Source: Cedecea neteri
GTDB taxonomy: Bacteria > Pseudomonadota > Gammaproteobacteria > Enterobacterales > Enterobacteriaceae
Length of the DNA: 64,000 bases
Assembly: GCF_000758325.1 (NCBI RefSeq)
Contig: NZ_CP009459.1
Coordinates: 1,302,001-1,366,000 of the forward strand
Direction: 5' to 3'
Part shown: positions 1 to 15,654 of the stretch, piece by piece
How the letters are laid out: each line of letters begins with the position of its first letter
Position numbering within the stretch: the stretch's first letter is position 1
Translations under genes and position numbers: made by a program
Notes under the pieces: generated by a model
The model's input: the letters and a program-made list of their open reading frames with translations, nothing else
The model's database searches: none
Told to the model about the DNA's origin: nothing

Positions 1-1386
1 GAAATTGCCGATCGCACGCTGCGAGCTGGCGGCCCGGCTTTGCTGTTTGAAAACCCGAAAGGTTACACCATGCCGGTGCTATGTAACCTGTTTGGAACGC
101 CGAAACGCGTAGCGATGGGCATGGGGCAGGAAGATGTCACAGCCCTGCGTGAAGTCGGGAAACTGCTGGCCTTCCTAAAAGAGCCGGAGCCGCCAAAAGG
201 TTTCCGCGACCTGTTTGATAAGCTGCCGCAGTTCAAACAAGTTCTGAATATGCCGACGAAACGTCTGCGTAATGCACCTTGCCAGGAACAGGTTTGGGAA
301 GGAGATGAAGTCGATCTTAATCGCATTCCGATCATGCGCTGCTGGCCGGAAGATGTCGCCCCGCTGATTACCTGGGGATTAACGGTCACCCGCGGCCCGC
401 ATAAAGAGCGCCAGAATCTCGGTATTTACCGCCAGCAGCTGATTGGCAAAAACAAGCTGATTATGCGCTGGTTATCTCATCGCGGCGGTGCCCTGGATTT
501 CCAGGAGTGGTGCGAGGCTCACCCCGGAGAACGTTTCCCTGTTTCCGTAGCGCTAGGCGCAGATCCTGCAACTATTCTTGGCGCTGTGACGCCGGTGCCG
601 GATACGCTTTCCGAATATGCTTTTGCCGGGCTGCTGCGTGGGACAAAAACTGAGGTCGTGAAATGTATCTCCAACGATCTTGAAATTCCTGCAGGTGCGG
701 AAATTGTGCTGGAAGGTTACATTGAGCCTGGTGAAATGGCACCGGAAGGCCCATATGGCGACCATACGGGGTACTACAACGAAGTGGATAGCTTCCCTGT
801 ATTCACCGTAACCCATGTCACTCAGCGGCAGGATGCGATTTATCATTCAACGTATACCGGTCGCCCACCGGATGAACCTGCTGTGTTGGGTGTGGCGCTG
901 AATGAAGTGCTGGTGCCCATCCTGCAAAAGCAATTTCCGGAAATTATTGATTTCTATCTACCGCCTGAAGGGTGTTCATACCGCCTCGCGGTAGTGACGA
1001 TCAAAAAACAGTATGCCGGGCATGCTAAGCGAGTGATGATGGGGGTTTGGTCGTTCCTGCGTCAGTTCATGTACACCAAGTTTGTTATCGTATGCGATGA
1101 CGACGTTAATGCGCGCGACTGGAACGATGTTATCTGGGCGATCACTACGCGCATGGATCCGTCCCGTGATACGGTGCTGGTAGATAACACGCCGATAGAC
1201 TATCTGGATTTTGCCTCCCCGGTTTCCGGGCTGGGCTCTAAAATGGGACTGGACGCCACCAATAAATGGCCGGGCGAAACCCAGCGTGAATGGGGGCGCC
1301 CAATCAAGAAAGATGTTGAGGTATGCGCGCGTATTGATGCAATCTGGGATGAACTGGCTATTTTTGATAACGACAAAGGCGCCTGA
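1..1386 (+). CDS. ubiD: 3-octaprenyl-4-hydroxybenzoate decarboxylase, 5' end cut off by window
   Basis: Ubiquinone biosynthesis: UbiD decarboxylates polyprenyl-4-hydroxybenzoate using prenylated FMN supplied by UbiX. Reading frame 1 is open from the first base and begins [11 protein letters not shown], which matches E. coli UbiD from about residue 37. The visible 461 residues therefore complete a protein of about 497, and only the N-terminal ~36 residues lie outside. The family signature [11 protein letters not shown] and the C-terminal region [11 protein letters not shown] are intact. fre follows in the same direction 47 bases downstream, as in E. coli. The true start cannot be seen. Confidence 0.97.
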   Translation, partial: EIADRTLRAGGPALLFENPKGYTMPVLCNLFGTPKRVAMGMGQEDVTALREVGKLLAFLKEPEPPKGFRDLFDKLPQFKQVLNMPTKRLRNAPCQEQVWEGDEVDLNRIPIMRCWPEDVAPLITWGLTVTRGPHKERQNLGIYRQQLIGKNKLIMRWLSHRGGALDFQEWCEAHPGERFPVSVALGADPATILGAVTPVPDTLSEYAFAGLLRGTKTEVVKCISNDLEIPAGAEIVLEGYIEPGEMAPEGPYGDHTGYYNEVDSFPVFTVTHVTQRQDAIYHSTYTGRPPDEPAVLGVALNEVLVPILQKQFPEIIDFYLPPEGCSYRLAVVTIKKQYAGHAKRVMMGVWSFLRQFMYTKFVIVCDDDVNARDWNDVIWAITTRMDPSRDTVLVDNTPIDYLDFASPVSGLGSKMGLDATNKWPGETQREWGRPIKKDVEVCARIDAIWDELAIFDNDKGA

Positions 1387-1433
1387 GCGGCGACCTTTAC
1401 GGTTTAGCATTATTGACCCGACAGAGGGGACGC

Positions 1434-2135
1434 ATGACAACCTTAAGCTGTAAAGTGACCTCGGTAGAAGCGATAACCGACACGGTATATCGCGTTCGAT
1501 TGCTGCCGGAAGGCGATTTCTCATTCCAGGCCGGGCAGTATTTGATGGTGGTAATGGATGAGCGGGATAAGCGCCCGTTCTCTATGGCTTCCACGCCGAG
1601 CGAGCGTGAGTTCATTGAGCTACATATTGGTGCCTCTGAGCTCAACCTCTATGCCATGGCGGTCATGGACCGTATTCTGAAAGAACAGGAAATTGTGATC
1701 GATATGCCACACGGTGATGCGTGGCTGCGTGAAGACGAAGATCGTCCTCTTATCCTGATTGCCGGCGGCACTGGGTTCTCTTACGTCCGTTCTATTCTGC
1801 TGACGGCGCTGGCGCGTAACCCTGAGCGTGAGATTGCAATCTATTGGGGTGGGCGTGAAGAGAAGCATCTTTACGATCTGGCCGAGCTGGAAGGGTTAAC
1901 TCTGCAGCATCCAAATCTGCGTGTTGAAGCCGTGGTGGAGCAGCCGGAAGAAGGCTGGCGTGGCCGGAGCGGGACTGTGCTCACCGCCGTTATGCAGGAT
2001 CACGCTTCACTGAGCGGGCACGATATCTATATCGCAGGCCGTTTCGAAATGGCGAAAATTGCCCGTGAACTGTTCTGCAACGAGCGCGGGGCGCTGGTTG
2101 AACATATGTTCGGCGACGCTTTCTCCTTTATTTAA
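1434..2135 (+). CDS. fre: NAD(P)H-flavin reductase
   Basis: Fre reduces free flavins (FMN, FAD, riboflavin) with NAD(P)H; reduced flavin feeds ferric iron reduction and other reactions in the cytosol. The protein has 233 residues, the length of E. coli Fre. The flavin-binding RPFS motif lies at residues 47-50 and the nucleotide-binding AGGTGFSY near 110-117; the C-terminus is FGDAFSFI. The ATG at 1434 was chosen because AGAGGGGA sits just upstream and the protein then begins [10 protein letters not shown] as in E. coli; a TTG seven codons upstream would extend it without support. A strong terminator follows. Confidence 0.97.
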   Translation: MTTLSCKVTSVEAITDTVYRVRLLPEGDFSFQAGQYLMVVMDERDKRPFSMASTPSEREFIELHIGASELNLYAMAVMDRILKEQEIVIDMPHGDAWLREDEDRPLILIAGGTGFSYVRSILLTALARNPEREIAIYWGGREEKHLYDLAELEGLTLQHPNLRVEAVVEQPEEGWRGRSGTVLTAVMQDHASLSGHDIYIAGRFEMAKIARELFCNERGALVEHMFGDAFSFI

Positions 2136-2157
2136 GGGCGTTCGTCGTCAGAATAAG

Positions 2158-2183
2158 CCACCGCATCGTCGGTGGTTTTTTTT
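2158..2183 (+). terminator. Rho-independent terminator after fre
   Basis: CCACCG (2158-2163) pairs with CGGTGG (2170-2175) across a six-base loop and is followed by eight T. It ends the ubiD-fre transcript before the convergent fadA. Confidence 0.9.
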
Positions 2184-2195
2184 ATCTTTCAGATA

Positions 2196-2221
2196 TAAAA
2201 AACCCGCCCCTGACAGGCGGG
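2196..2221 (-). terminator. Rho-independent terminator after fadA
   Basis: CCCGCC (2203-2208) pairs with GGCGGG (2216-2221). The A-run on the left is a T-run on the minus strand, so it terminates leftward transcription from fadBA. Confidence 0.85.
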
Positions 2222-2254
2222 AAACACGGCAACTAAACTCAGTTTCGTTTTTTA

Positions 2255-3427
<1,173 letters not shown>

Positions 3428-5617
3428 TCAGGCGCTTTTCAGATCACTGGCCGGGCGGGCTGGCTCGACCGGGGGATAGTACGGCTCGTTGCGTGATGCT
3501 TTGGCCTTAAGGCCTTCAGGCACGACGTACAGCGGGCCGAGGTTTTGGTACTGCTGCGCCATATCGAAATACTTCGCGCTGCCCAGGGTATCCAGCCAGC
3601 GGAACGCGCCGCCGTGGAACGGAGGGAATCCGAGGCCGTAAACCAGCGCCATATCGGCTTCTGCCGGGCTGGCAATCACGCCTTCCTCGAGACAGCGAAC
3701 CACTTCGTTGACCATTGGGATCATCATGCGGGCGATAATTTCTTCCTCGCTGAAGCTGCGCTTAGGCTGACTCACGTCTGCCAGCAGGCTATCAACAGCT
3801 TCGTCCTGCTCTTTGCGCGGTTTACCTTTGCTGTCTTCTTTAAAGCGGTAGAAGCCCTGTTGGGTTTTCTGGCCATAGCGTCCGGCATCAAACAGAACGT
3901 CGATCGCGTCGCGATAATCTTTGCTCATACGCTGCGGGAAGCCTGCGGCCATGACCGCCTGTGCGTGATGGGCGGTATCAATTCCAACCACGTCCAGCAG
4001 ATAAGCAGGGCCCATCGGCCAGCCGAACTGTTTTTCCATCACTTTGTCGATCTGGCGGAAATCCGCGCCGTCGCGCAGCAGCTGGCTAAAGCCTGCAAAG
4101 TAGGGGAACAATACGCGGTTGACGAAGAAGCCCGGGCAGTCATTGACCACGATAGGGGTTTTGCCCATCTTGCTTGCCCATGCCACAACTTTGGCGAGGG
4201 TGGCGTCTGAGGTTTTTTCTCCGCGAATGACTTCAACCAGCGGCATGCGATGCACCGGGTTGAAGAAGTGCATTCCGCAGAAGTTTTCCGGGCGTTTCAG
4301 CACGCTGGCCAGTTCGCTAATCGGGATGGTTGAGGTGTTGGAAGCCAGCACGGCATCAGGGCGAACCTTATCTTCGGTTTCTGCCAGCACTGCTTTTTTC
4401 ACTTTCGGGTTTTCAACTACGGCTTCAACGACAACGTCTACACGATCGAACCCGGCGTATTCCAGCGTTGGCTGAATGGTCGAAATCACCTGCGCCAGCT
4501 TCATGCCGTCAATTTTGCCGCGCTCAAGCTGTTTGTTCAGCAGCTTGCTGGCTTCATTAATGCCCAGTGCCAGCGACTTCTCGTTAATGTCTTTCATTAA
4601 GACCGGCACGCCTTTCCAGGCGGACTGATAAGCAATCCCGCCGCCCATAATACCCGCGCCGAGTACGGCCGCGTGTTTAGGGGTTTCGATATCTTTAGTG
4701 AGTTTTTTCGCTTTGCCTTTGACAAACTGATCGTTCAGGAAGATGCCGACCAGCGCGCGGGCTTCATTGGAGCGAGCCAGCGGCACAAAGCTTTGGGTTT
4801 CCAGCTTCAGGGCTTCATCGCGGCCAAGACCGGCGGCGGCTTCAATGGTTTTTACCGCAGTCATTGGCGCTGGGTAATGCTTCCCGGCGATCTGCGCCAC
4901 CATGCCTTTAGCAATGGTGAAGCTCATACCGGCTTCGATTTTGCTTAAGCGTAACGGCTCAAGTTTCGGGGCGCGTTTTGCCTGCCAGTCCAGCTCGCCT
5001 TTGATCGCCTGGCGGAGGACTGCCAGGGCGCCATCGCGCAGTTTTTCGGTTTTTACCACACCATCAACTAGGCCAAGTTTTTGCGCTTCTGCAGCGCTAA
5101 CATCTTTGCCAGCAGTGATAATTTCCAGCGCGCTATCTGCACCTAATAAACGCGGCAGTCGAACGGAACCGCCAAAGCCCGGCATGATGCCTAGCTTGGT
5201 TTCCGGCAGGCCAATGCGGGTATCCGGCGTTGCCAGGCGATAATCGGTTGCCAGAACGCATTCGCATCCGCCGCCCAGCGCATAGCCATTCACCGCAGCG
5301 ATGGTTGGGACGGGGAGATCTTCCAGGCGGTTAAACACGCTGTTGGCAAATTGCAGCCAGTGGGTCAGCTGTTCGGCAGGGACCAGGAACAGCGACAGGA
5401 ATTCGGTAATGTCGGCGCCAACGATGAAGGCGGATTTGCTGGAACTTAGCAGCAGGCCTTTGAGGTTAGGCTGTTTTTCAAGTATGGCCAGCGCTTCGCC
5501 GAGACTGGCGACGGTCGCCGTATCCAGCTTGTTGACGGAGCCGGGGGCATCAAAAACCAGTTCGGCGATGCCGTCTTCCAGCCAGTCGAGATGTAGGGTT
5601 TCACCTTGGTAGAGCAT
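3428..5617 (-). CDS. fadB: Multifunctional fatty acid oxidation complex, alpha subunit
   Basis: FadB carries enoyl-CoA hydratase, 3-hydroxyacyl-CoA dehydrogenase and isomerase activities of aerobic beta-oxidation. It has 729 residues, identical in length to E. coli FadB. The N-terminal crotonase domain (about 1-190) has [10 protein letters not shown] with the catalytic glutamate near 119 and GLPETKLGI near 139. The NAD-binding motif [12 protein letters not shown] starts near residue 317 and [13 protein letters not shown] carries the dehydrogenase histidine. A perfect FadR operator lies 27 bases upstream, so repression in the absence of long-chain fatty acids is expected. Confidence 0.98.
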   Translation of the reverse strand: MLYQGETLHLDWLEDGIAELVFDAPGSVNKLDTATVASLGEALAILEKQPNLKGLLLSSSKSAFIVGADITEFLSLFLVPAEQLTHWLQFANSVFNRLEDLPVPTIAAVNGYALGGGCECVLATDYRLATPDTRIGLPETKLGIMPGFGGSVRLPRLLGADSALEIITAGKDVSAAEAQKLGLVDGVVKTEKLRDGALAVLRQAIKGELDWQAKRAPKLEPLRLSKIEAGMSFTIAKGMVAQIAGKHYPAPMTAVKTIEAAAGLGRDEALKLETQSFVPLARSNEARALVGIFLNDQFVKGKAKKLTKDIETPKHAAVLGAGIMGGGIAYQSAWKGVPVLMKDINEKSLALGINEASKLLNKQLERGKIDGMKLAQVISTIQPTLEYAGFDRVDVVVEAVVENPKVKKAVLAETEDKVRPDAVLASNTSTIPISELASVLKRPENFCGMHFFNPVHRMPLVEVIRGEKTSDATLAKVVAWASKMGKTPIVVNDCPGFFVNRVLFPYFAGFSQLLRDGADFRQIDKVMEKQFGWPMGPAYLLDVVGIDTAHHAQAVMAAGFPQRMSKDYRDAIDVLFDAGRYGQKTQQGFYRFKEDSKGKPRKEQDEAVDSLLADVSQPKRSFSEEEIIARMMIPMVNEVVRCLEEGVIASPAEADMALVYGLGFPPFHGGAFRWLDTLGSAKYFDMAQQYQNLGPLYVVPEGLKAKASRNEPYYPPVEPARPASDLKSA

Positions 5618-5643
5618 GTCAGTCTCCTGAATCCAGCAATGGG

Positions 5644-5660
5644 ATCTGGTCGTACCAGAT
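5644..5660 (-). promoter_or_regulatory. FadR operator of fadBA
   Basis: The 17-base sequence read on the minus strand, ATCTGGTACGACCAGAT, is a dyad with 7-base arms. From memory it equals the FadR site of E. coli fadBA. It lies 27-43 bases upstream of the fadB ATG, in the untranslated leader. Confidence 0.88.
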
Positions 5661-5713
5661 GAAGCGGAGTGTGGAATTGATGTTAATGAAATGCAAATTT
5701 CTCTTTAAATATT

Positions 5714-5729
5714 TGCAAACTCGATCACA
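5714..5729 (-). promoter_or_regulatory. Possible CRP half-site upstream of fadBA
   Basis: On the minus strand TGTGATCGAGTTTGCA has a perfect left half (TGTGA) and a degraded right half. It lies about 100 bases upstream of fadB and 80 bases upstream of divergent pepQ. Catabolite control of fatty acid degradation would make sense, but the match is weak. Confidence 0.35.
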
Positions 5730-5807
5730 GGCGGCGGAAATAACTCGGTGGTTTGTCCGGTATGCTAAGATGCGATGCGAACAGAGACAAAAACAGAAGG
5801 ATAAATT

Positions 5808-7139
5808 ATGGAATCACTGGCCGCGCTGTATAAAGATCATGTGGCAACGCTACAGGAGCGTACCCGCAACGTTCTGGCGCGTTTTAACCTTGATGCATTA
5901 CTTATTCACTCCGGGGAGCTGTTCAATGTCTTCCTCGATGATCATGCCTATCCGTTTAAAGTAAATCCGCAGTTTAAGGCCTGGGTGCCGGTGACTCAGG
6001 TGCCTAACTGCTGGCTGCTGGTGGACGGCGTGAATAAGCCGAAGCTGTGGTTCTATCTGCCGGTGGATTACTGGCACAACGTGGAGCCGCTGCCGGAATC
6101 CTTCTGGACTGATGATATTGAAGTGATTGCGCTGCCAAAAGCCGACGGTATCGGCAGCCAGCTACCTGCCGCACGCGGCAATATTGGCTACATTGGCCCG
6201 GTGCCAGAGCGTGCATTACAGCTGGATATCACGCCAGCTAACATCAACCCGAAAGGGGTTATCGATTATCTGCATTATTATCGCGCTTATAAAACGGACT
6301 ATGAACTGTCCTGCATGCGCGAAGCTCAGAAAACGGCAGTCGTTGGTCACCGTGCTGCGCACGAAGCCTTCTTGTCTGGTATGAGCGAGTTTGATATTAA
6401 CATCGCTTACCTGACGGCGACCGGTCACCGCGATACCGATGTGCCGTATGGCAACATCGTGGCGCTCAATGAGCATGCTTCGGTGCTGCATTACACTAAG
6501 CTGGATCATCGCGTACCGGCAGAAATCCGCAGCTTCCTGCTGGACGCTGGCGCAGAATATAACGGCTATGCTGCAGACCTGACGCGGACCTGGACGACAC
6601 AAAGCGACAGCGATTTCGCCCACCTGATTAAAGACGTGAACGAAGAGCAACTGGCGCTGATTGATACTATGAAGTCCGGCGTGCGTTATACCGATTACCA
6701 CATCCAGTTCCATCAGCGTCTGGCTAAGCTGCTGCGTCGCCACAAGCTGGTGAACGACATCAGTGAAGAGGCGATGCTGGAAGCCGGGATTACTACCCCG
6801 TTCATGCCGCACGGCATCGGGCATCCGCTTGGGTTGCAGGTTCACGATGTAGCCGGGTTTATGCAGGACGATACCGGGACACATCTGGCTGCACCTTCGC
6901 AGCATCCTTACCTGCGCTGTACCCGCGTGCTGGAACCTCGCATGGTGCTGACCATCGAGCCAGGTCTGTACTTTATCGAATCGCTATTGGCACCGTGGCG
7001 TGAAGGGCAGTACAGCAAGCACTTCGACTGGAAGCGTATTGAAGCCCTGAAGCCGTTTGGCGGCATCCGCATTGAAGATAACGTCGTTATCTATGAAAAC
7101 AGCATCGAAAACATGACGCGTAACCTGAAGCTCGCGTAA
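5808..7139 (+). CDS. pepQ: Xaa-Pro dipeptidase (prolidase)
   Basis: PepQ hydrolyses dipeptides with C-terminal proline and belongs to the M24 metallopeptidases (pita-bread fold, two Mn ions). The 443-residue length equals E. coli PepQ. Metal-ligand segments are visible: [19 protein letters not shown] holds the two aspartates, PHGIGHPLG the histidine, TIEPGLYF and GGIRIEDN the glutamates. It is divergent from fadBA across a 190-base gap and its stop overlaps the yigZ start by one base (TAATGG), which suggests translational coupling. Confidence 0.97.
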   Translation: MESLAALYKDHVATLQERTRNVLARFNLDALLIHSGELFNVFLDDHAYPFKVNPQFKAWVPVTQVPNCWLLVDGVNKPKLWFYLPVDYWHNVEPLPESFWTDDIEVIALPKADGIGSQLPAARGNIGYIGPVPERALQLDITPANINPKGVIDYLHYYRAYKTDYELSCMREAQKTAVVGHRAAHEAFLSGMSEFDINIAYLTATGHRDTDVPYGNIVALNEHASVLHYTKLDHRVPAEIRSFLLDAGAEYNGYAADLTRTWTTQSDSDFAHLIKDVNEEQLALIDTMKSGVRYTDYHIQFHQRLAKLLRRHKLVNDISEEAMLEAGITTPFMPHGIGHPLGLQVHDVAGFMQDDTGTHLAAPSQHPYLRCTRVLEPRMVLTIEPGLYFIESLLAPWREGQYSKHFDWKRIEALKPFGGIRIEDNVVIYENSIENMTRNLKLA

Positions 7140-7753
7140 TGGAAAGCTGGCCAATCCCCGCTGAGCCTGTCACGGTCAGCGAGGAGATCAAGAAAAGCCG
7201 CTTTATTACCCTTGTCGCCCATACGGACGGGGTCATAGCGGCGAAAGCGTTTGTTGAGAAAGTCCGCTCTGAACACCCGGACGCCCGCCACCACTGCTGG
7301 GCGTGGGTCGCTGGCGCGCCGGATGACTCGCAGCAGCTAGGTTTCTCAGATGACGGAGAACCTGCTGGCACCGCAGGAAAGCCCATGCTAGCCCAACTGA
7401 TGGGGAAGGGTATTGGTGAAATCACTGCGGTGGTGGTGCGCTACTACGGTGGGGTTAAGCTTGGCACTGGTGGCCTGGTGAAAGCCTATGGCGGCGGTGT
7501 ACAGCTGGCGTTGAACCAGCTTACGACAGTGCTCAAAGTGCCGTTAACCGAATATACTTTGCGGTGCGACTATTCGCAGCTGGCGGGTGTGGAAGCGCTG
7601 CTCAAGCAAAGCGATGGCTTCATCGTGGAAAGCGACTTCCAGGCCATCGTTGCTCTGCGAGTCGCATTGCCGCAAACCCAGTTGGCTGCCTTCAGCGGCA
7701 GGTTGAGTGACTTTAGCCGCGGTGCGTTGCATTTATTGCCGTTTGAACAATAA
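7139..7753 (+). CDS. yigZ: YigZ/IMPACT family protein
   Basis: The protein has 204 residues, the length of E. coli YigZ (UPF0029/IMPACT family). The conserved block DDGEPAGTAGKPML followed by VVVRYYGG and LGTGGLVKAYGGG is intact in the N-terminal IMPACT domain; the C-terminal part has the DUF1949 type ferredoxin-like layout. The cellular role is not firmly established; eukaryotic relatives affect translational control. The one-base overlap with pepQ places it in that operon. Confidence 0.95.
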   Translation: MESWPIPAEPVTVSEEIKKSRFITLVAHTDGVIAAKAFVEKVRSEHPDARHHCWAWVAGAPDDSQQLGFSDDGEPAGTAGKPMLAQLMGKGIGEITAVVVRYYGGVKLGTGGLVKAYGGGVQLALNQLTTVLKVPLTEYTLRCDYSQLAGVEALLKQSDGFIVESDFQAIVALRVALPQTQLAAFSGRLSDFSRGALHLLPFEQ

Positions 7754-7794
7754 TCCCACCTCGTTATTTATAGATATTTAAGGAAGCGGCTGAA

Positions 7795-9246
7795 ATGCAT
7801 TTTCGCGCCATTACCCGAATCGTTGGCCTGTTGGTTATCCTCTTTTCCGGAACCATGATACTCCCCGGCTTAGTGGCTCTAATCTATCGAGACGGTGCCG
7901 GCCGCGCCTTTACCCAAACCTTTTTTGTTGCGCTGGCGATAGGCTCTTTACTGTGGTGGCCGAACCGCCGCGAAAAAAGAGATCTCAAACCCAAAGAAGG
8001 TTTCCTGATCGTTGTGCTGTTCTGGACCGTGCTGGGTAGCGTGGGTGCGTTGCCGTTTGTCTTTGCCGAGCGGCCGAATCTGACGGTAACAGACGCCTTT
8101 TTTGAATCCTTCTCTGGCCTGACAACGACCGGTGCGACAACGCTGGTGGGGCTGGACTCTTTACCTCATGCGATTCTTTTCTATCGGCAAATGCTGCAAT
8201 GGTTCGGCGGGATGGGGATCATCGTCCTGGCGGTGGCCATCTTGCCTATTCTTGGCGTCGGTGGGCTGCAGCTGTATCGGGCAGAAATGCCGGGGCCGCT
8301 TAAAGATAACAAAATGCGCCCGCGTATCGCCGAAACGGCAAAGACGCTGTGGCTTATTTATGTCCTGCTGACGATTGCCTGCGCGCTGGCGCTTTGGTTC
8401 GCGGGGATGCCGGCGTTTGACGCTATCGGGCATAGCTTCTCTACTATTGCCATTGGCGGCTTCTCGACACATGATGCGAGCGTGGGCTACTTCAATAGCC
8501 CAACCATCAATACCATCATTGCCATCTTCCTGCTGATCTCTGGCTGTAACTACAGCCTGCACTTTTCCCTGCTGAGCGGGCGCAGCCTCAAGGTGTACTG
8601 GCGCGATCCGGAGTTTCGGATGTTTATCGGCGTTCAGCTCTCGCTGGTTCTGGTCTGCACGCTGGTGCTTTGGTTCCATAATACCTATCAGTCAGCCTGG
8701 CAGACGCTGAACCAGGCTTTCTTCCAGGTCGTGTCGATGGCGACCACCGCGGGCTTTACCACGGACAGCATCGCTCGTTGGCCGCTATTCTTGCCGGTAT
8801 TGCTGCTTTGCTCTGCCTTTATTGGTGGCTGCGCCGGGTCTACCGGCGGTGGCTTGAAAGTGATTCGTATCCTGCTGCTGTTTAAACAAGGTAACCGCGA
8901 GCTGAAACGCCTGGTGCACCCGAATGCCGTTTACAGCATCAAGCTTGGGAACCGGGCCTTGCCGGAACGAATCCTTGAAGCGGTATGGGGATTCTTCTCT
9001 GCTTATGCGCTGGTGTTTATCGTCAGTATGCTGGCTATCATCGCGACCGGTGTCGATGACTTCTCTGCTTTTGCCTCTGTTGCTGCAACGCTCAATAACC
9101 TGGGCCCGGGCCTTGGCGTCGTTGCCGACAACTTTGCCAGCATGAATCCCGTGGCCAAATGGATCCTGATTGTGAATATGCTGTTTGGCCGCCTTGAAGT
9201 ATTTACCCTGCTAGTACTGTTCACGCCTACTTTCTGGCGCGAGTAA
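7795..9246 (+). CDS. trkH: Trk potassium uptake channel subunit TrkH
   Basis: TrkH is the inner-membrane pore of low-affinity K+ uptake, gated by the NAD-binding TrkA. The protein has 483 residues, as in E. coli, and about ten hydrophobic segments. The four selectivity-filter P-loops can be read: [24 protein letters not shown] and NNLGPGLG. A start ATG follows AAGGAAGCGGC. hemG begins 11 bases after the stop, so the two are probably cotranscribed. Confidence 0.97.
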   Translation: MHFRAITRIVGLLVILFSGTMILPGLVALIYRDGAGRAFTQTFFVALAIGSLLWWPNRREKRDLKPKEGFLIVVLFWTVLGSVGALPFVFAERPNLTVTDAFFESFSGLTTTGATTLVGLDSLPHAILFYRQMLQWFGGMGIIVLAVAILPILGVGGLQLYRAEMPGPLKDNKMRPRIAETAKTLWLIYVLLTIACALALWFAGMPAFDAIGHSFSTIAIGGFSTHDASVGYFNSPTINTIIAIFLLISGCNYSLHFSLLSGRSLKVYWRDPEFRMFIGVQLSLVLVCTLVLWFHNTYQSAWQTLNQAFFQVVSMATTAGFTTDSIARWPLFLPVLLLCSAFIGGCAGSTGGGLKVIRILLLFKQGNRELKRLVHPNAVYSIKLGNRALPERILEAVWGFFSAYALVFIVSMLAIIATGVDDFSAFASVAATLNNLGPGLGVVADNFASMNPVAKWILIVNMLFGRLEVFTLLVLFTPTFWRE

Positions 9247-9257
9247 CCGGAGCCTGT

Positions 9258-9791
9258 GTGAAAACCTTAATTCTGTTTTCGACCCGAGATGGTCAAACTC
9301 GTGAGATTGCTTCTTATATCTCTTCTGAACTGAAAGAGTTGGGCGTGGAGAGTGATGTGGTCAATCTTCATCGCTGCGAGGAAATTACCTGGGCGAATTA
9401 CGACCGGGTGATCATTGGCGCTTCTATTCGCTACGGCCATTTCCATGCCTCTGTTGAGACGTTCGTGAAGAAGTATCAGTTGCAGTTGAAGGAGCGCGCG
9501 AGTGCATTTTTCGCGGTCAACCTTGTTGCCCGTAAACCAGAGAAACGTTCGCCGCAGACAAACCCTTACACCCGTAAGTTTTTGCTTAACTCGGTTTGGC
9601 AGCCCGATCATTGTGCCGTGTTTGCCGGTGCATTGCGTTACCCGCGTTATGGCTGGCTGGACCGCTTCATGATCCGCTTAATTATGAAAATGACCGACGG
9701 TGAAACGGATACAAGTAAAGAAGTGGTTTATACCGATTGGCCGCAGGTAGCCCGATTTGCCCGTGAAATTGCACAGTTAAGCACCAAATAG
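9258..9791 (+). CDS. hemG: Protoporphyrinogen oxidase (menaquinone-dependent)
   Basis: HemG oxidises protoporphyrinogen IX to protoporphyrin IX in haem synthesis, passing electrons to the quinone pool. It is a flavodoxin-like FMN protein: the phosphate-binding loop [12 protein letters not shown] is at residues 8-19 and GASIRYG near 54-60. The 177 residues are four shorter than E. coli HemG, ending after QLSTK. The start is GTG, with GGAG upstream. It is the last gene before the rRNA operon, as it is before rrnA in E. coli. Confidence 0.95.
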   Translation: MKTLILFSTRDGQTREIASYISSELKELGVESDVVNLHRCEEITWANYDRVIIGASIRYGHFHASVETFVKKYQLQLKERASAFFAVNLVARKPEKRSPQTNPYTRKFLLNSVWQPDHCAVFAGALRYPRYGWLDRFMIRLIMKMTDGETDTSKEVVYTDWPQVARFAREIAQLSTK

Positions 9792-9829
9792 CGTTGTAAA
9801 TAAGCGGGTTGGCGAAAAAGAATGCGGTC

Positions 9830-9985
9830 AGAAAGTTTTTTTAAATAAACGCTTGTCACCGCCGAAGAACTCCCTATAATGCGCCTCCACTGACACGGAA
9901 CAACGGCTTGCAAAGCGGCGTGTCAGGCGGAGTGAAGCGAAAAATAAATGCTTGACTACGCAGCGGGAAAGCGTAATATGCACAG
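9830..9985 (+). promoter_or_regulatory. rRNA operon promoters P1 and P2 (first operon)
   Basis: P1: -35 TTGTCA (9853-9858) and -10 TATAAT (9875-9880), 16-base spacing, with the GC-rich discriminator GCGCCTCC of stringently controlled rRNA promoters and an A/T-rich UP-like stretch at 9833-9849. P2: -35 TTGACT (9952-9957) and -10 TAATAT (9974-9979), again 16 bases apart. Confidence 0.92.
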
Positions 9986-10009
9986 CCCGCGCTACTGAGA
10001 AAGTAGCAC

Positions 10010-10021
10010 TGCTCTTTAACA
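10010..10021 (+). promoter_or_regulatory. rRNA antitermination boxA (leader)
   Basis: TGCTCTTTAACA is the enterobacterial rrn boxA that recruits NusB/S10. It lies in the leader before 16S. Confidence 0.9.
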
Positions 10022-10155
10022 ATTTATCAGACAATCTGTGTGGGCACTCGCAGGATTGATATCTCAGCATCTTCGGATGCAAATAAATATCAAGTCTTGA
10101 AGAGTGACTACTGATTTTATAAACAGTTTTAATTCTTTGAGCATCAAACACTTTT

Positions 10156-11695
<1,540 letters not shown>

Positions 11696-11763
11696 CCTAA
11701 TAGATACAACCCGCGTAGTGCTCACACAGATTGTCTGATAGAAAACGAGCAGTAAAACCTTAT

Positions 11764-11840
<77 letters not shown>

Positions 11841-11954
11841 AATTTTCCCCTGTTCTGCGTTGCACCTCAGACTCGCATACCTCAGTATGCGTCGCTAAGT
11901 TGCGCCTTGATCAGTGAAAAATTGAGGTGGAAATAAGGTTTTTACGAAATCGAT
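11841..11954 (+). repeat. Long hairpin-forming spacer between tRNA-Ile and tRNA-Ala
   Basis: 114 bases separate the two tRNAs, more than the roughly 40 I recall for E. coli K-12. The segment forms a long imperfect inverted repeat. The core CGCATAC (11874-11880) and GTATGCG (11885-11891) pair around CTCA. Outer arms starting AATTTTCCCCTG and ending CAGTGAAAAATT pair imperfectly over about 30 bases. Confidence 0.75.
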
Positions 11955-12030
11955 GGGGCTATAGCTCAGCTGGGAGAGCGCCTGCCTTGCACGCAGGAGG
12001 TCAGCGGTTCGATCCCGCTTAGCTCCACCA
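11955..12030 (+). tRNA. alaT: tRNA-Ala (anticodon TGC)
   Basis: 76 bases from GGGGCTATAGCTC to CCACCA with anticodon loop CTTGCAC. Second tRNA of the spacer. Confidence 0.98.
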
Positions 12031-12090
12031 TCATTTCATGCACCAAAACTTACTTCAGAGTGTACCGGTGACGGTGTACTGCGAAGTATT

Positions 12091-12102
12091 TGCTCTTTAA
12101 CA
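12091..12102 (+). promoter_or_regulatory. boxA in 16S-23S spacer
   Basis: TGCTCTTTAACA, the second antitermination boxA of the operon, about 125 bases before 23S. Confidence 0.88.
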
Positions 12103-12227
12103 ATCCGGAACAAGCTGAAAATTGAAACGACATGTCGTCTCATTCTTCCGTAATAAAGAATGAGGTTAAGACATGTTCGAGTCTCTCAAATTTTCATAAT
12201 CTGAAGCGAAACATCTTCGGGTTGTGA

Positions 12228-15133
<2,906 letters not shown>

Positions 15134-15223
15134 ACAACACCGAAGGTGTTTTAGAGAGATTTTCAGCTTAGTTCAGGATTAGATTGATGGTTATGCGCGA
15201 GCATAGCGGTCAATAACAGAATT

Positions 15224-15343
15224 TGCCTGGCGGCCGTAGCGCGGTGGTCCCACCTGACCCCATGCCGAACTCAGAAGTGAAACGCCGTAGCGCCGATGGT
15301 AGTGTGGGGTCTCCCCATGCGAGAGTAGGGAACTGCCAGGCAT
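15224..15343 (+). rRNA. rrf: 5S ribosomal RNA (first operon)
   Basis: 120 bases from TGCCTGGCGGCCGTAG to ACTGCCAGGCAT; the ends pair as helix I. Same sequence as the second copy. Confidence 0.98.
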
Positions 15344-15350
15344 CAAATAA

Positions 15351-15388
15351 AACAAAAAACCTCAGCCTGACGGCTGGGGTTTTTTGTT
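15351..15388 (+). terminator. First terminator after 5S
   Basis: CCTCAGCC pairs with GGCTGGGG (one G-T pair) and is followed by six T. It starts 8 bases after 5S. Confidence 0.9.
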
Positions 15389-15568
15389 TATCTGGTATCA
15401 GGAAATTCTCTGCACGAGCATGGGCATGCGACAAAAGTGTCGGGAACACTTTTGAACGCCGCTCGCGGCGGCCCCGGAGGGGCGAGTATCAGGATGATAC
15501 GAGAATTGTAGGGAACTGCCAGGCATCAAATAAAAGCGAAAGGCTCAGTCGAAAGACTGGGCCTTTTT
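15389..15568 (+). repeat. Terminator module: linker, 5S tail remnant and rrnB-T1-like terminator
   Basis: The linker has the hairpin CAAAAGTGT (15432-15440) / ACACTTTTG (15446-15454) with loop CGGGA and a GC-rich GCCGC/GCGGC hairpin. It is followed by GTAGGGAACTGCCAGGCAT (15508-15526), a copy of the last bases of 5S. Then AGGCTCAGTC / GACTGGGCCT (15541-15564) with a T-run forms a terminator closely resembling E. coli rrnB T1. Nearly the same module follows the second operon at 55663-55848. Confidence 0.85.
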
Positions 15569-15654
15569 GCTGTGCGTGTTCAACTGAGACAGGCAAGCCA
15601 ATCCTAACAGGATCGGGTAAACTAGTTGAGTTGATATTCCGGAAAATGGCTGAC

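Noticed and set aside
15223..15654. Upstream extension of the murB frame through 5S rRNA and terminators
   Set aside because: The frame is open by chance; the protein homology starts at 15655.
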